This document shows, one piece after another, positions 32,997-41,555 of a stretch of 64,000 nucleotides of DNA. The stretch is from Verrucomicrobiales bacterium (lineage in GTDB: Bacteria > Verrucomicrobiota > Verrucomicrobiia > Verrucomicrobiales > DEV007). The DNA is taken from positions 38,723 to 102,722 of the forward strand of contig DUBC01000010.1 of assembly GCA_012960505.1 (NCBI GenBank), given 5' to 3'. Position 1 is the first letter of the stretch. Every line of letters begins with the position of its first letter. The translations under genes and the position numbers were made by a program. Below the pieces are notes generated by a model. That model worked only from the letters and a program-made list of their open reading frames with translations, made no database searches and was not told where the DNA came from.

Positions 32997-34229
32997 TCAA
33001 TCACCCATTGCCTCATAGATGAGAGTCTTGAGTTCTTTCTCAAGGGTCCACTCATAAGGCATGAAGTTGCGCAGAGTTATTGCGATTAATCCGTCCTTTG
33101 GTGAGATCCAGAAATGAGTACTCGCTGCACCTCCCCAACCACATTCGCCTTCGCGTCCGCCAGAGCCCCAGTCACTTTCTTCGAAACGCACTGCAAATCC
33201 ATAACCAAAACCAATGCCCAGCCTGTTATCATTAATGCCGATATTCTTGATCGATGGGGGCAAGTGATTCGACATCATCAGATCCACGGTCTCTTTCTTG
33301 AGTAGACGAGCACCATCTAACTCACCTCCGTTAAGGATCATCTGGCAGAACCTGAAGTAATCATTCGCAGTGGAACATAATCCTCCACCTCCTGATTCGT
33401 TCTTGGGTCTTTTCTTAAATTGGCTCTTAGAGGCTGACTCTGAGATAAAAAGTTTTCCTGAACCATTCCTTCCGTTCTGGTTAGTGAAACGGCTCCATTT
33501 TTCCTTAGGAACAAAAAAATCTGTATCCTTCATCCCGAGAGGTTTGAAAATTTCACTCTTAAGAAAACTTCTAAAGGATTTTCCGGATACCACTTCTACT
33601 AACCGGCCCAAAACATCAATCGCTATACTGTATCGCCACACTGTTCCCGGTTCCTCCTGCAATGGAATCTTAGTCACTTTTTGCATCATGTCCTCTAGAG
33701 ATGCGTTCCGGTCGAGCACATTTTTAATGGTGTACATGATGGCTATTTCTCCTCCGACGAATCCGTAGCTGAGGCCTGATGTGTGCCTCATCAGATCGGC
33801 AATGGTAATTTGTTTTTTGGCCGGCTTATGTTTTCCGGACTTATCATAGACAACAAGATTTTTAAATTCCGGAAGAAATTTTGAGACGGGATCACTAATT
33901 GATATTTTTTTATCTTCGACCAGCATCATGACCGCTGCCGTTGTTATCGGTTTTGTCATTGAGTAAATACGGAAGATAGTATCCTTCTTCATTTTCTTGC
34001 CAGAACTAAGATCACTCACTCCACGAGCCTCGAAATGGGCTATTTCACCGTCTCTAGCGACTAGAGTAACGGCCCCGGCAATGAATTTTTCATCAATGAG
34101 CCGCTGCACTTCATTTCCGACTTTAGCCAATTTATTTTTATTAAATCCTCTGTGATCGGCTCCAGAAGTGATTCCGCTTAAGGAAAAAATCACAGCAAAG
34201 AGGATCAATAAAATCGGGGTTCTTTTCAT
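32997..34229 (-). CDS. serine hydrolase of the beta-lactamase/D-Ala-D-Ala carboxypeptidase family
   Basis: 410 residues with signal peptide MKRTPILLILFAVIFSLSGI. The class C beta-lactamase-like active site is visible: FRIYSMTKPITTAAVMMLVE holds Ser90-Met-Thr-Lys93 (SxxK), WRYSIAIDVLGRLVEVVSG carries the Tyr of the YxN position (as Tyr-Ser-Ile), and DLMRHTSGLSYGF is the conserved loop. The late GGREGECGWGGAASTHFWIS stretch replaces the KTG strand with the HxG-like GGA pattern usual in esterase-type members (EstB, LACTB-like). It likely hydrolyses an ester or amide in the periplasm rather than giving antibiotic resistance. It is convergent with the bestrophin-like gene, with only five bases between. 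Confidence 0.88.
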   Translation of the reverse strand: MKRTPILLILFAVIFSLSGITSGADHRGFNKNKLAKVGNEVQRLIDEKFIAGAVTLVARDGEIAHFEARGVSDLSSGKKMKKDTIFRIYSMTKPITTAAVMMLVEDKKISISDPVSKFLPEFKNLVVYDKSGKHKPAKKQITIADLMRHTSGLSYGFVGGEIAIMYTIKNVLDRNASLEDMMQKVTKIPLQEEPGTVWRYSIAIDVLGRLVEVVSGKSFRSFLKSEIFKPLGMKDTDFFVPKEKWSRFTNQNGRNGSGKLFISESASKSQFKKRPKNESGGGGLCSTANDYFRFCQMILNGGELDGARLLKKETVDLMMSNHLPPSIKNIGINDNRLGIGFGYGFAVRFEESDWGSGGREGECGWGGAASTHFWISPKDGLIAITLRNFMPYEWTLEKELKTLIYEAMGD

Positions 34230-34327
34230 AGTAATATTAATACCAATTAATTTGGGAGGATCAACTACTGATCTTTAATGAGCTTTTGAAATTGGTTAAT
34301 TAGATCATTAGGTGTTATCATTTAGGT

Positions 34328-35341
34328 GTGAAAAAATTGCTACTACTACTGCCTCTGTTCTTTGTTCTGGCTACTCATGCGGAAGAGGAGACCCCATCTA
34401 AGGTTCGTCGTGCAATCGAAGGTGGCTTGCGCATCGTTCAGAAAGGAGCCGAGAACTATCCAAACAATAGGGACTGCTTCTCCTGTCATCACCAGACTTT
34501 GCCAATGTTGGCGATGCATGATGCCAGTGAAGCTGGTATCAGTATTGACGAGTCACTGATGAAGGATCAGGTCCAATTCATTCGCGACCTTTTTGAAGAT
34601 CGTCTTGATTCAATAACTGCGGGCAAATCTCTTGGAGGCCGGAGCCTCACTGCTGGCTATTTATTATGGTCATTCGAACTTGGAGGAATGACTAAAGACA
34701 ATTTTTCGGATGCCTTTGTTTCCTATATTCTTCACCAACAAAAAGAAGAAGGGAACTGGGACGTGCAAACGAATCGCCCCCCTTCCGAGGAATCAAAGAT
34801 TCATACCAGTTATTTAGCTATTTACTATATGGACCATTTTGTTCGTGGCGCGGACCTTGAAAAGAAAGTCAAAGCGGCAATCGCTAAGGCTCGGCCATGG
34901 ATCGTGACTTCAAAAACTCATTCACAGGAAGATTTTAATGGTAAGTACAAGGCACTCATAGCATTAGATGCACCGGCCCAAGAGATTAAGGCGGCTCGTC
35001 ATGAACTTCTTAAGAGGCAAAGAGAGGATGGAGGCTGGTCCCAACTTCCTGAAATGGAAAGCGATGCATATGCCACGGGTCAGACATTACATGCCCTCGT
35101 TGACGGTACGCCTGTCAGTGAACGAGATCCCGCATTCCGTATGGCTATTAATCGAGCCCGCTCTTATCTGCTCCGTACGCAAAAGAAGGACGGTTCATGG
35201 TTTGTAAAATCCCGTTCCAAACCGATTCAGAAATTTTTCGACAATGGTGACCCTCACGGCAAAGATCAGTTCATTTCAATTGCGGCAACGAGCTGGGCGA
35301 CTGCGGCTTTGGCTAAATCTGGTATCACTAAGATTCCTTAA
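34328..35341 (+). CDS. secreted terpene-cyclase-fold protein with a CxxCH haem site
   Basis: 337 residues from GTG 34328, with signal peptide (KKLLLLLPLFFVLATHAEEE). Near the N-terminus NRDCFSCHHQTLPMLAMHDA holds Cys50, Cys53 and His54, a cytochrome c-type haem attachment site. The rest is an alpha-alpha barrel of the squalene-cyclase/prenyltransferase type, with QW-like repeats HQQKEEGNWDV, QREDGGWSQLP and QKKDGSWFVKS and internal repeats SLTAGYLLWSFE, TSYLAIYYMDHF, YATGQTLHALVD and ATSWATAALAK. The cyclase DxDD acid motif is not seen, so it is probably not a cyclase. It may bind a ligand or serve as a haem-linked periplasmic protein. This combination recurs in PVC bacteria, as far as I recall. 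Confidence 0.8.
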   Translation: MKKLLLLLPLFFVLATHAEEETPSKVRRAIEGGLRIVQKGAENYPNNRDCFSCHHQTLPMLAMHDASEAGISIDESLMKDQVQFIRDLFEDRLDSITAGKSLGGRSLTAGYLLWSFELGGMTKDNFSDAFVSYILHQQKEEGNWDVQTNRPPSEESKIHTSYLAIYYMDHFVRGADLEKKVKAAIAKARPWIVTSKTHSQEDFNGKYKALIALDAPAQEIKAARHELLKRQREDGGWSQLPEMESDAYATGQTLHALVDGTPVSERDPAFRMAINRARSYLLRTQKKDGSWFVKSRSKPIQKFFDNGDPHGKDQFISIAATSWATAALAKSGITKIP

Positions 35342-35377
35342 TTCTGTTCTTTGATACGATAAAGAGATTGAAATAAA

Positions 35378-38152
35378 CTAGCGGTAATTTTGCAACCAGG
35401 CCGCGATATCAGCAATGTCTTGTGCATTAAGTCCAAGCATGACTGGGTCATACATCAGGGAACGATTAAGGTCCTTCTTTTTTTCGATTCGTGTGTTAGG
35501 AATGAATTGAGTCACTCCACCAGCTGACTGAATAATTAGTGGAGGCGCATTCTTTATCCAAGGATCACTATTATTGAAGGTGATTCCATGGACAGTCCCT
35601 CCATCCTTGAGCAGGATCTCCGTGCCCTTGTATCCAAGAGCAATTTCCGCAGAAGGTTCGGCAATGGAACGAACGATCACTTCAAGAGTTTGAGTAGCAG
35701 ACCAGCCCCTCAGGTTCGGCCCATAATCAGGACCATTACCATCAATTTGGTGACAAAGGATGCAGCGGAGCGCAGTAGTTTTACCTTTGAATGGATCTCC
35801 TTTGAGTTTGAGGATCTCTTCGACCTTTGGTGATGAAACATTCTCAGGGGGCACTGGAATGGGTGCGTGCACTATGGTAATGGCCTCAGGATCATAGATC
35901 CCTTTCTCTTTGAGTTCCTCGCTGATTCCGTGCTTTGCCCATTCACCAGCAATATTTCGCAATAGCCAAGCAATCGCTTGTCCTTTGAGTGGGGATTGGT
36001 TGGATGCTATTTCCAGCATTACTTTTGAAGCGTGGGCGTCATCAATGAATGCAATTGATTCGAGTGCCAGTTTTCGTTTTTCCAGTGCTAGGGATGTGTC
36101 ATTGCACCTTGCCTTAAGATCATTAACGGATGCTGCTCCCCAGAGCCGCCAGGTGAGTCGAGCAAAATTGTCAGACCAATCCTTAGGTTTGCCTGGATTG
36201 ATGCCATTTTTTACCGCAGTCCAGATTTCACTTTCCTGATTAGCAGCACCTAATCCAATGGCTTCTAAGGAGTTTTTGTCTTCAGTGTCGCAGTGCTTTG
36301 CGAGAGTAATGAAGATGTCTTTGGTTTTTTCTGCTGGAACGTCACGAAGAGACAAAGCAATTTCGCGACGCACTTGAGGTGAAGGGTCAGTGCACATGCG
36401 TCGAGCATGAGGAACCATATCATGACCTGCGCGGCGCAGGGCTCGGTAAGCGACAACGCGTTGCTCGCTATCAATGTCTCCCAACATTCTGATACAGGTT
36501 TTGAGCCCATCCTCTCCGATATGAGGAAGTAACCAGACAGAGCGGGCGGCAATCCATTTATTCCCATCATCGAGTTGTTTAAGTACATGATTAGCCGCTT
36601 TGTTTTTCTTAGCCTTCAAGGCTCGGAACCCTAAGTAGCGGGTATTTATGGCGGGACTGCGGAGAGCTTCGATTTGACCCTTGATACTGGAAAGATCGAT
36701 CTTGGGAATCCTTGGCTTGAATTTTTTTGGTGCGATCCTGTAAATTGTTCCCGAGAAAGATTCATCTAGATGACTGGACGCGCCTATTCTCGGATCGAAC
36801 CAGTCAGAAAAATAAATGGCGCCGTCCGGTCCGACGGTCACGTCGCTGGGTCGAAAGAGAGTAGGAGAGATTTTATTCTTGTCCCCTTCTTTGATTTCTT
36901 TTCTCCCTGAGAAATCTGCCCCATCATATTCTTTTCCCGGATTTGAAGTCAGAAAAACAAATCTTTTCAGTTCAAAGGTGCCGCCCCTTGGAACTGGTCT
37001 ATAACCAAATATTGTATTCAGAGCAGCCTCACAGCTGAGGAGAAGGCCTTCCCATTTAGGGCCCAAGGCACCGTTTTCGTAAAAAGTAATTCCAGTAGGT
37101 GAGCCGCCCCCATAAACGTCTCCAGCATCCATTGTACCTGGATCGTCCTGCCTCCAATGAACTCTTGAGTATTCTTGACCAGGTCGTCTGACGGCCTTGT
37201 TTCTTTGCATGGCGTCCCTAGTGAAGTAGCCCGCGCATCCGAATTCGAGAGCGTATGAGGTTCGGCATGCTCTTGGGTCATCATTATCGTTCTGAAACAT
37301 ATCACCGAAAGATGTGAGTGTTTGTTCATAAGAGTTACGAAGTCCATGGCTGACGATCTCGGCGTTGGCTCCGTCCGGATCCATGCGGACTGCAAAACCT
37401 GATGTCCAGACGTGCCCGTCATCGGATCTCCTACCTGAATTTTTCAGGTGATCTGCTGGCCAGTTTGGGCCATTGCCTCCATAGGTGCCACCCATGTAAA
37501 AAGTCTTACCGGACTTATCGGTGAACACTGCTCCACAGTTACCATTGTTAAAATAGAATTTTCCACCTGGGCCGGCCGTCAGTGAGTGAAGAGAGTGATC
37601 GTGGTTAATGGCATTAAATCCTGTAAGAATTACTTCTCGCTTATCTATTTCCGGTTCGAATACCAAATTACGGTTAACGTCAGTATAAGCGATAAGATTC
37701 GGAGGCTGTGACAGATAGACAACATTATCAAATACGGCCACTCCCATCGGTGCAATCAGACCTTTTTCTTGAACGAAGGTATGGGAGCTGTCGCACTTTC
37801 CATCACTATCAGTGTCCTGCAGTACAACGATCCGGTCCCCTTCGGGCCTCGTTCCGTTCCTGCCACGATAGTTGACACCTTCAGTGACCCAGACACGACC
37901 CTCATGATCAATATCCATATTCGTTGGGTTGTAGAGCATAGGGCTGGTGGCCCATACCGAAACTTCTAGTGAAGGATCAATTTCGAACATATCGGCTGGA
38001 ATTAATCCAGGTCCGTTCACTGGTTTCCATTCTTCTGCATTGATTGCGCTTGAAGAAGTAATAAGAATTGTCGCAAGGAGAAGAAAGATGTGCATGCTTA
38101 GGGAAACAGAAAATAGAATCTGAGCTGTTCTGGGATTAGCTTGTTCGATCAT
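35378..38152 (-). CDS. PVC 'membrane-bound dehydrogenase' propeller + HEAT repeats + cytochrome c domain
   Basis: 924 residues. A hydrophobic signal (LSMHIFLLLATILITSSSAI) precedes a six-bladed, glucose-dehydrogenase-like propeller, about residues 45-470, of the TIGR02604 type: PTNMDIDHEGRVWVTEGVNY, VLQDTDSDGKCDSSHTF, HDHSLHSLTAGPGGKFYFNN, FRPSDVTVGPDGAIYFSDWF. HEAT-like repeats follow at about 490-720 (RVVAYRALRRAGHDMVPHAR). A C-terminal cytochrome c-like domain of the PVC type starts near residue 795: LRCILCHQIDGNGPDYGPNL (CxxCH), ending LNAQDIADIAAWLQNY. It probably oxidises a sugar or alcohol outside the cytoplasm and passes electrons through its own haem. Its ATG overlaps the stop of a small membrane-protein frame upstream. 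Confidence 0.92.
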   Translation of the reverse strand: MIEQANPRTAQILFSVSLSMHIFLLLATILITSSSAINAEEWKPVNGPGLIPADMFEIDPSLEVSVWATSPMLYNPTNMDIDHEGRVWVTEGVNYRGRNGTRPEGDRIVVLQDTDSDGKCDSSHTFVQEKGLIAPMGVAVFDNVVYLSQPPNLIAYTDVNRNLVFEPEIDKREVILTGFNAINHDHSLHSLTAGPGGKFYFNNGNCGAVFTDKSGKTFYMGGTYGGNGPNWPADHLKNSGRRSDDGHVWTSGFAVRMDPDGANAEIVSHGLRNSYEQTLTSFGDMFQNDNDDPRACRTSYALEFGCAGYFTRDAMQRNKAVRRPGQEYSRVHWRQDDPGTMDAGDVYGGGSPTGITFYENGALGPKWEGLLLSCEAALNTIFGYRPVPRGGTFELKRFVFLTSNPGKEYDGADFSGRKEIKEGDKNKISPTLFRPSDVTVGPDGAIYFSDWFDPRIGASSHLDESFSGTIYRIAPKKFKPRIPKIDLSSIKGQIEALRSPAINTRYLGFRALKAKKNKAANHVLKQLDDGNKWIAARSVWLLPHIGEDGLKTCIRMLGDIDSEQRVVAYRALRRAGHDMVPHARRMCTDPSPQVRREIALSLRDVPAEKTKDIFITLAKHCDTEDKNSLEAIGLGAANQESEIWTAVKNGINPGKPKDWSDNFARLTWRLWGAASVNDLKARCNDTSLALEKRKLALESIAFIDDAHASKVMLEIASNQSPLKGQAIAWLLRNIAGEWAKHGISEELKEKGIYDPEAITIVHAPIPVPPENVSSPKVEEILKLKGDPFKGKTTALRCILCHQIDGNGPDYGPNLRGWSATQTLEVIVRSIAEPSAEIALGYKGTEILLKDGGTVHGITFNNSDPWIKNAPPLIIQSAGGVTQFIPNTRIEKKKDLNRSLMYDPVMLGLNAQDIADIAAWLQNYR

Positions 38153-38317
38153 TTGAATTTTTTATAATCTAAGAAACTGCAAATCATCAGACTGATCCCG
38201 ACAATACACGCCATAAATGGAATCAAGAATACTGATTCGAATACTGCCTTTTTTACTCCATTTACCGGGAATCAAAAATAAGAATCTTACAATTATATAA
38301 ATGATCCGTTTTTTCAT
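38149..38317 (-). pseudogene. short membrane protein gene, frameshifted in an A6 run
   Basis: Reading from ATG 38317 gives MKKRIIYIIVRFLFLIPGKW, then Ser-Lys-Lys. At the six-A run (complement of 38249-38254) the original frame goes on into implausible sequence. One frame over, it continues as KKAVFESVFLIPFMACIVGI and SLMICSFLDYKKFK, a proper membrane segment with a basic tail, ending in a TGA at 38151-38149 that overlaps the ATG of the dehydrogenase gene as ATGA. That coupling and the hydrophobic profile say the second frame is genuine. Removing one A from the run restores a ~55-residue two-segment membrane protein. No family recognised. The indel may be slippage in the organism or a base-calling error. 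Confidence 0.55.
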
Positions 38318-38370
38318 AGTAGATTCTTTTAGCGACTTTACGGCGCAAAAATTCGAGAGCAAGTTTCTAG

Positions 38371-38460
38371 TGACAAGAGGATCCGAACGCCTTTATTCTT
38401 ACTGAATTATTCATGCCGTATCGTCTTGTCATTGATGGTCTTTGCGCGATTGCGATTATA
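38371..38460 (+). repeat. direct repeat copy 1: relic of acyltransferase 5' end
   Basis: About 90 bases match 45385-45474 without gaps, at a fixed offset of 7014 bases and roughly 85-90% identity by eye. The shared core includes AGGATCCGAACGCCTTTAT. The block contains the leader and first codons of the acyltransferase: from ATG 38413 it reads MPYRLVIDGLCAIAIID and stops at TAG 38464, against MPYRPDIDGLRAIAVIG in the intact gene. Only 17 codons survive, so this is a 5' gene fragment. It sits immediately before the efflux operon. Confidence 0.85.
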
Positions 38461-38503
38461 GATTAGATAATCGGTTTACAATTTGGCTCATTGGCTTTAA
38501 ATT

Positions 38504-38926
38504 ATGGCTATGTTAAGGAGTGTTCCATCCATCATAGCAGCATTTGGCGTGCTAGTGATGAGTTTGCCTGGCGGATCCTGTTTTTTATGGGCCGAGCTAG
38601 GAGCTGAGCACCATCATCATGGAGCAATTAAACAAGGGAAGGTTCCCGCTTCTTGCTTTCATGAGCATGACTGTGATGATCAAGAAGAGATGCCAAGTGA
38701 ACCTTGTGATTCTAATCAATATGTGCAGCTTTTGGCTTTGTCGCACACTTTTAAAGTAGAGTCTTTGTGTGTGCCAAAAAGTGTCACTTTGCCCTTTCTT
38801 TTGAGTGGAGATTCGATTGACTCGCTAGCATGTCCAAGGACCAAAACTGCTACAGAATCAACAGGATTTTTGTTTAACTTATCGTCACCTTCTGCTGAGG
38901 TGATATTGTGTCGTTTTCTTATCTGA
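38504..38926 (+). CDS. His-rich exported protein at head of metal-efflux operon
   Basis: 140 residues with an N-terminal signal (SIIAAFGVLVMSLPGGSCFL). The mature start is rich in metal-ligating residues: AEHHHHGAIKQG, SCFHEHDCDDQEEM and EPCDSNQ. No enzymatic motif. Its place, 131 bases ahead of the TolC-type gene and in the same direction, suggests a periplasmic metal-binding or sensing accessory of the efflux pump; that is inference from context. I do not recognise a named family. Confidence 0.6.
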   Translation: MAMLRSVPSIIAAFGVLVMSLPGGSCFLWAELGAEHHHHGAIKQGKVPASCFHEHDCDDQEEMPSEPCDSNQYVQLLALSHTFKVESLCVPKSVTLPFLLSGDSIDSLACPRTKTATESTGFLFNLSSPSAEVILCRFLI

Positions 38927-39057
38927 TTTAAGATTCCGTTCTGCCCACGTTTCTCGGGCATAATATTTACGGACAATATTTATAACGTCCCACTGATGTG
39001 GAATTCCATGGCGGGCGTTGTTTCTAAACTTAGCAATTAAAACTGATCTTAAGTATC

Positions 39058-40365
39058 ATGTATTTTTATTTAAATATTTCATTCATTTTTGTATTCTTGA
39101 TGCATTCGCTGCATGGGGTTGAAAGCTTTATCCGTGTTGATCCGGATTCAGCAGTTACTAGAGCATTAGTATCAAACAAACATCTGCGGGCTGCTGAACT
39201 TGAAATAAAGCGTGCACGTGTTCAGCTTCATTGGGAAGGGCGCCTTAATAATCCTGAGCTTGAGATTTCATCATCTTCGGATGCTCTCGGTAACGGAGAG
39301 GGGGAGTCAGTATTTGAAGTCGCTTTTGCGCAACAGTTCCCCCTCACTTCCAAGCTTAGAAAAGCTCGAAATTCACGGCAGGTACAACTGGGTTTGGCGG
39401 AAGCAGAAGTCAATGATCAGCGCAGGGATCTAGCTAACAAGGTGAGAACTGCATGCATCATGATTGCCACGGCTCAGCAGAAGAAGGAGTTATATATTAA
39501 ACAGTCCAAACTCAATGAGGAGGTTGTAGATTTTTTAGATTCGGCAGCAGAACGGGCAGAGGCCTCGGTTCTCGATTCTACTAAAGCGCGCCTCGATGCT
39601 AAGGTCTTCAAACAAAAAATCAACGCAGCATCTTCCGAAATAGAACGGTGGCTTGGCGAGCTTCGTGATTTGCTGAGTCTTCCTTCAGAATCAGGACTGA
39701 TAGTCAGTGCCGACTTGCAATTGCCTGCAGAATCCCCTTCTAGGAAAATTGATATTAAAAGTGCCTTGAGCCGACGCCCTGATTATCAGGTTGCTCTTAT
39801 AAGAACTAATCTTGCACGTGCTGAACTTTCCCTTGCCAAGGCTAATAGTCTTGAAGATTTTGCAGTGAAAATATTTGCTGAACGTGAACGCAAGATCGAT
39901 GCGCCGGAAGGACTCGGCAGTAATTCCATGATCGGCCTGAGCCTTTCATTTCCCTTACCGCTACGCAAGAGAAATGAGTCTGCCATTGAGTCCGCTAACA
40001 TAAATATTTCGAAACATCATATCGAGGCTGATTCTTTGGCCCTCAACATTGAAAACAATATTAAAGTAGCCCTGAATGCTAGACAGGCTTCCCTTGAGGC
40101 GGCTCGGGAATCTTCTTCGGTAATTCTTGAGATTGCTGAAAAGAATTTAAAAGGGTACCGGGAAGCGTACTCGGCTGGGCAGGTCAGCTTCGTTCAATTA
40201 CAGCTAGCCCAGGAACAGAAACTTGATCTAGAGCAGTCATCCCTTGAACTGGTTCACGAATATCACATCGCTGACGCCTCGGTTAAATATATTACCGCTA
40301 CAGACATCTTCTCCGGAATTTCAGAGCGTAGAAGCACATTTAAATTAAAGAAAAAAAATCCATGA
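39058..40365 (+). CDS. TolC/CusC-family outer-membrane efflux protein
   Basis: 435 residues with a signal peptide (FIFVFLMHSLHGVES). The long, charged helical pattern with two internal repeats is typical of outer-membrane efflux proteins: HLRAAELEIKRARVQLHWEG, NNPELEISSSSDALG, ADLQLPAESPSRKIDIKSAL, SRRPDYQVALIRTNLARAEL, and near the end LEIAEKNLKGYREAYSAGQV followed by SFVQLQLAQEQKLDLEQS. The trimer would form the exit duct of the tripartite pump. Its stop overlaps the start of the adaptor gene by four bases (ATGA), so the two are translationally coupled. Confidence 0.92.
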   Translation: MYFYLNISFIFVFLMHSLHGVESFIRVDPDSAVTRALVSNKHLRAAELEIKRARVQLHWEGRLNNPELEISSSSDALGNGEGESVFEVAFAQQFPLTSKLRKARNSRQVQLGLAEAEVNDQRRDLANKVRTACIMIATAQQKKELYIKQSKLNEEVVDFLDSAAERAEASVLDSTKARLDAKVFKQKINAASSEIERWLGELRDLLSLPSESGLIVSADLQLPAESPSRKIDIKSALSRRPDYQVALIRTNLARAELSLAKANSLEDFAVKIFAERERKIDAPEGLGSNSMIGLSLSFPLPLRKRNESAIESANINISKHHIEADSLALNIENNIKVALNARQASLEAARESSSVILEIAEKNLKGYREAYSAGQVSFVQLQLAQEQKLDLEQSSLELVHEYHIADASVKYITATDIFSGISERRSTFKLKKKNP

Positions 40366-41555
40366 AATATCAGCTCCGTTCATTAGCAATGCTCGGAATA
40401 TTGTTTTCCTCTCCTTTGCATGGAGAAGAGGCAATTGACCCGACTCGTTTGGCTAACATTCTTATTCTAAAAGAAATAGAGGTTAAGAATCTTGGCATTG
40501 GAACGGTTAAGGTGAACCGTAGCAATTTTGAAGAAACGATCTTTTCTCTTGGTAGAATTGCGGCCATTCCCTCGAAGCGTTGTGTCGTCAGTAGTCGGAT
40601 CCCGGGACGGATTATAGAAATGAAGGCCTTTGAGGGAGATTCTGTTATCAGTGGTCAGGACCTATTAAAGATTGAGAGCCGACAGCCTGGAAATCCTCCT
40701 CCTGCAGTTTCTTTGTCTGCCCCTTTCGCGGGTCTGGTCATGGCCACTCATGCGAGCTTAGGTGAGTCAATTGAACCGGACACTGATATTATTGAAATAA
40801 TTGACCTGTCAGAAGTTCACGCCGTTGCCCGGGTCCCGGAAGATCAGGCGGGAAAATTAAAGAAAGGGACTGAGGCAAGAATCGTCATTCCTGCTCTGCC
40901 CGGTGAAAGTTTCAAAGGCGAGTTGGTAAGATTTGGGACAATGGCTGACCGTGCGAGTGGCACCATTGATGCTTTCTTCCATTTGAAGGGTCTGACAGGA
41001 AAGTTCAGACCAGAAATGAGAGCAGAATTTTCAATAGTTGTGAATGACCGACAGAAGGTGATGTCCATACCGAAGGAAGCGTTGCAGGGAGACGATGTTT
41101 CTCCTTTCGTGTTCGTTAAAGACTTTGAATTGAAAAATGCTTTCGTAAAGGTTCCGATCCGGATAGGCAGCCGCAATGACCATTTCATCGAGGTCCTCAG
41201 TGGTCTTTATCCTTTGGATGAGGTCGTTACTAAGGGATCATACTCTCTGGCATTTGCCGGTTCAGGAAGTATTTCACTCAAAGAGGCACTCGATGCAGCT
41301 CATGGTCACGAGCATAACAAAGACGGCACGGAAAAAACTACAGAGAAGATATTAGCCGGCAGCAGTGGGCAAGGTAATTCGAAAAACAACAGTCAGTTGA
41401 CAATTTTTTTGGCGATTCTCAGTGCGATACTAACTGCGTTGTTGATTTTGAGTTTAATTTTCCGTCGTTCATCAAAGGTCATGGAAGTCGCCAATGATCA
41501 GTCAGAACCTGAAACTAATAGCAGGAAATCCCACTCTTCCCAGGACAGTGATTAA
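40362..41555 (+). CDS. RND efflux periplasmic adaptor, with unusual C-terminal membrane segment
   Basis: 397 residues with signal peptide MKYQLRSLAMLGILFSSPLH. The membrane-fusion-protein layout is clear: barrel-sandwich halves (KRCVVSSRIPGRIIEMKAFE; SAPFAGLVMATHASLGESIE), a short hairpin, a beta-barrel (VHAVARVPEDQAGKLKKGTE) and a membrane-proximal domain with IPKEALQGDDVSPFVFVKD. Beyond the usual end come a His-bearing linker (AAHGHEHNKDG) and a hydrophobic helix, LTIFLAILSAILTALLILSL, followed by a basic, Ser-rich tail. A C-terminal anchor is not normal for this family. The gene overlaps both neighbours: four bases with the TolC gene and eight with the permease. Confidence 0.9.
   Translation: MKYQLRSLAMLGILFSSPLHGEEAIDPTRLANILILKEIEVKNLGIGTVKVNRSNFEETIFSLGRIAAIPSKRCVVSSRIPGRIIEMKAFEGDSVISGQDLLKIESRQPGNPPPAVSLSAPFAGLVMATHASLGESIEPDTDIIEIIDLSEVHAVARVPEDQAGKLKKGTEARIVIPALPGESFKGELVRFGTMADRASGTIDAFFHLKGLTGKFRPEMRAEFSIVVNDRQKVMSIPKEALQGDDVSPFVFVKDFELKNAFVKVPIRIGSRNDHFIEVLSGLYPLDEVVTKGSYSLAFAGSGSISLKEALDAAHGHEHNKDGTEKTTEKILAGSSGQGNSKNNSQLTIFLAILSAILTALLILSLIFRRSSKVMEVANDQSEPETNSRKSHSSQDSD

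Noticed and set aside
38162..38362. 66-residue minus-strand frame as printed
   Set aside because: Its second half is implausible. The neighbouring frame ends in an ATGA overlap with the downstream gene and has a proper membrane helix, so a frameshift is more likely.
41494..41547. Upstream ATG for the RND permease
   Set aside because: The 18 extra residues lie wholly inside the adaptor gene and lack the usual permease N-terminus, whereas GTG 41548 gives MIKWLIQISLRNR, a normal start.
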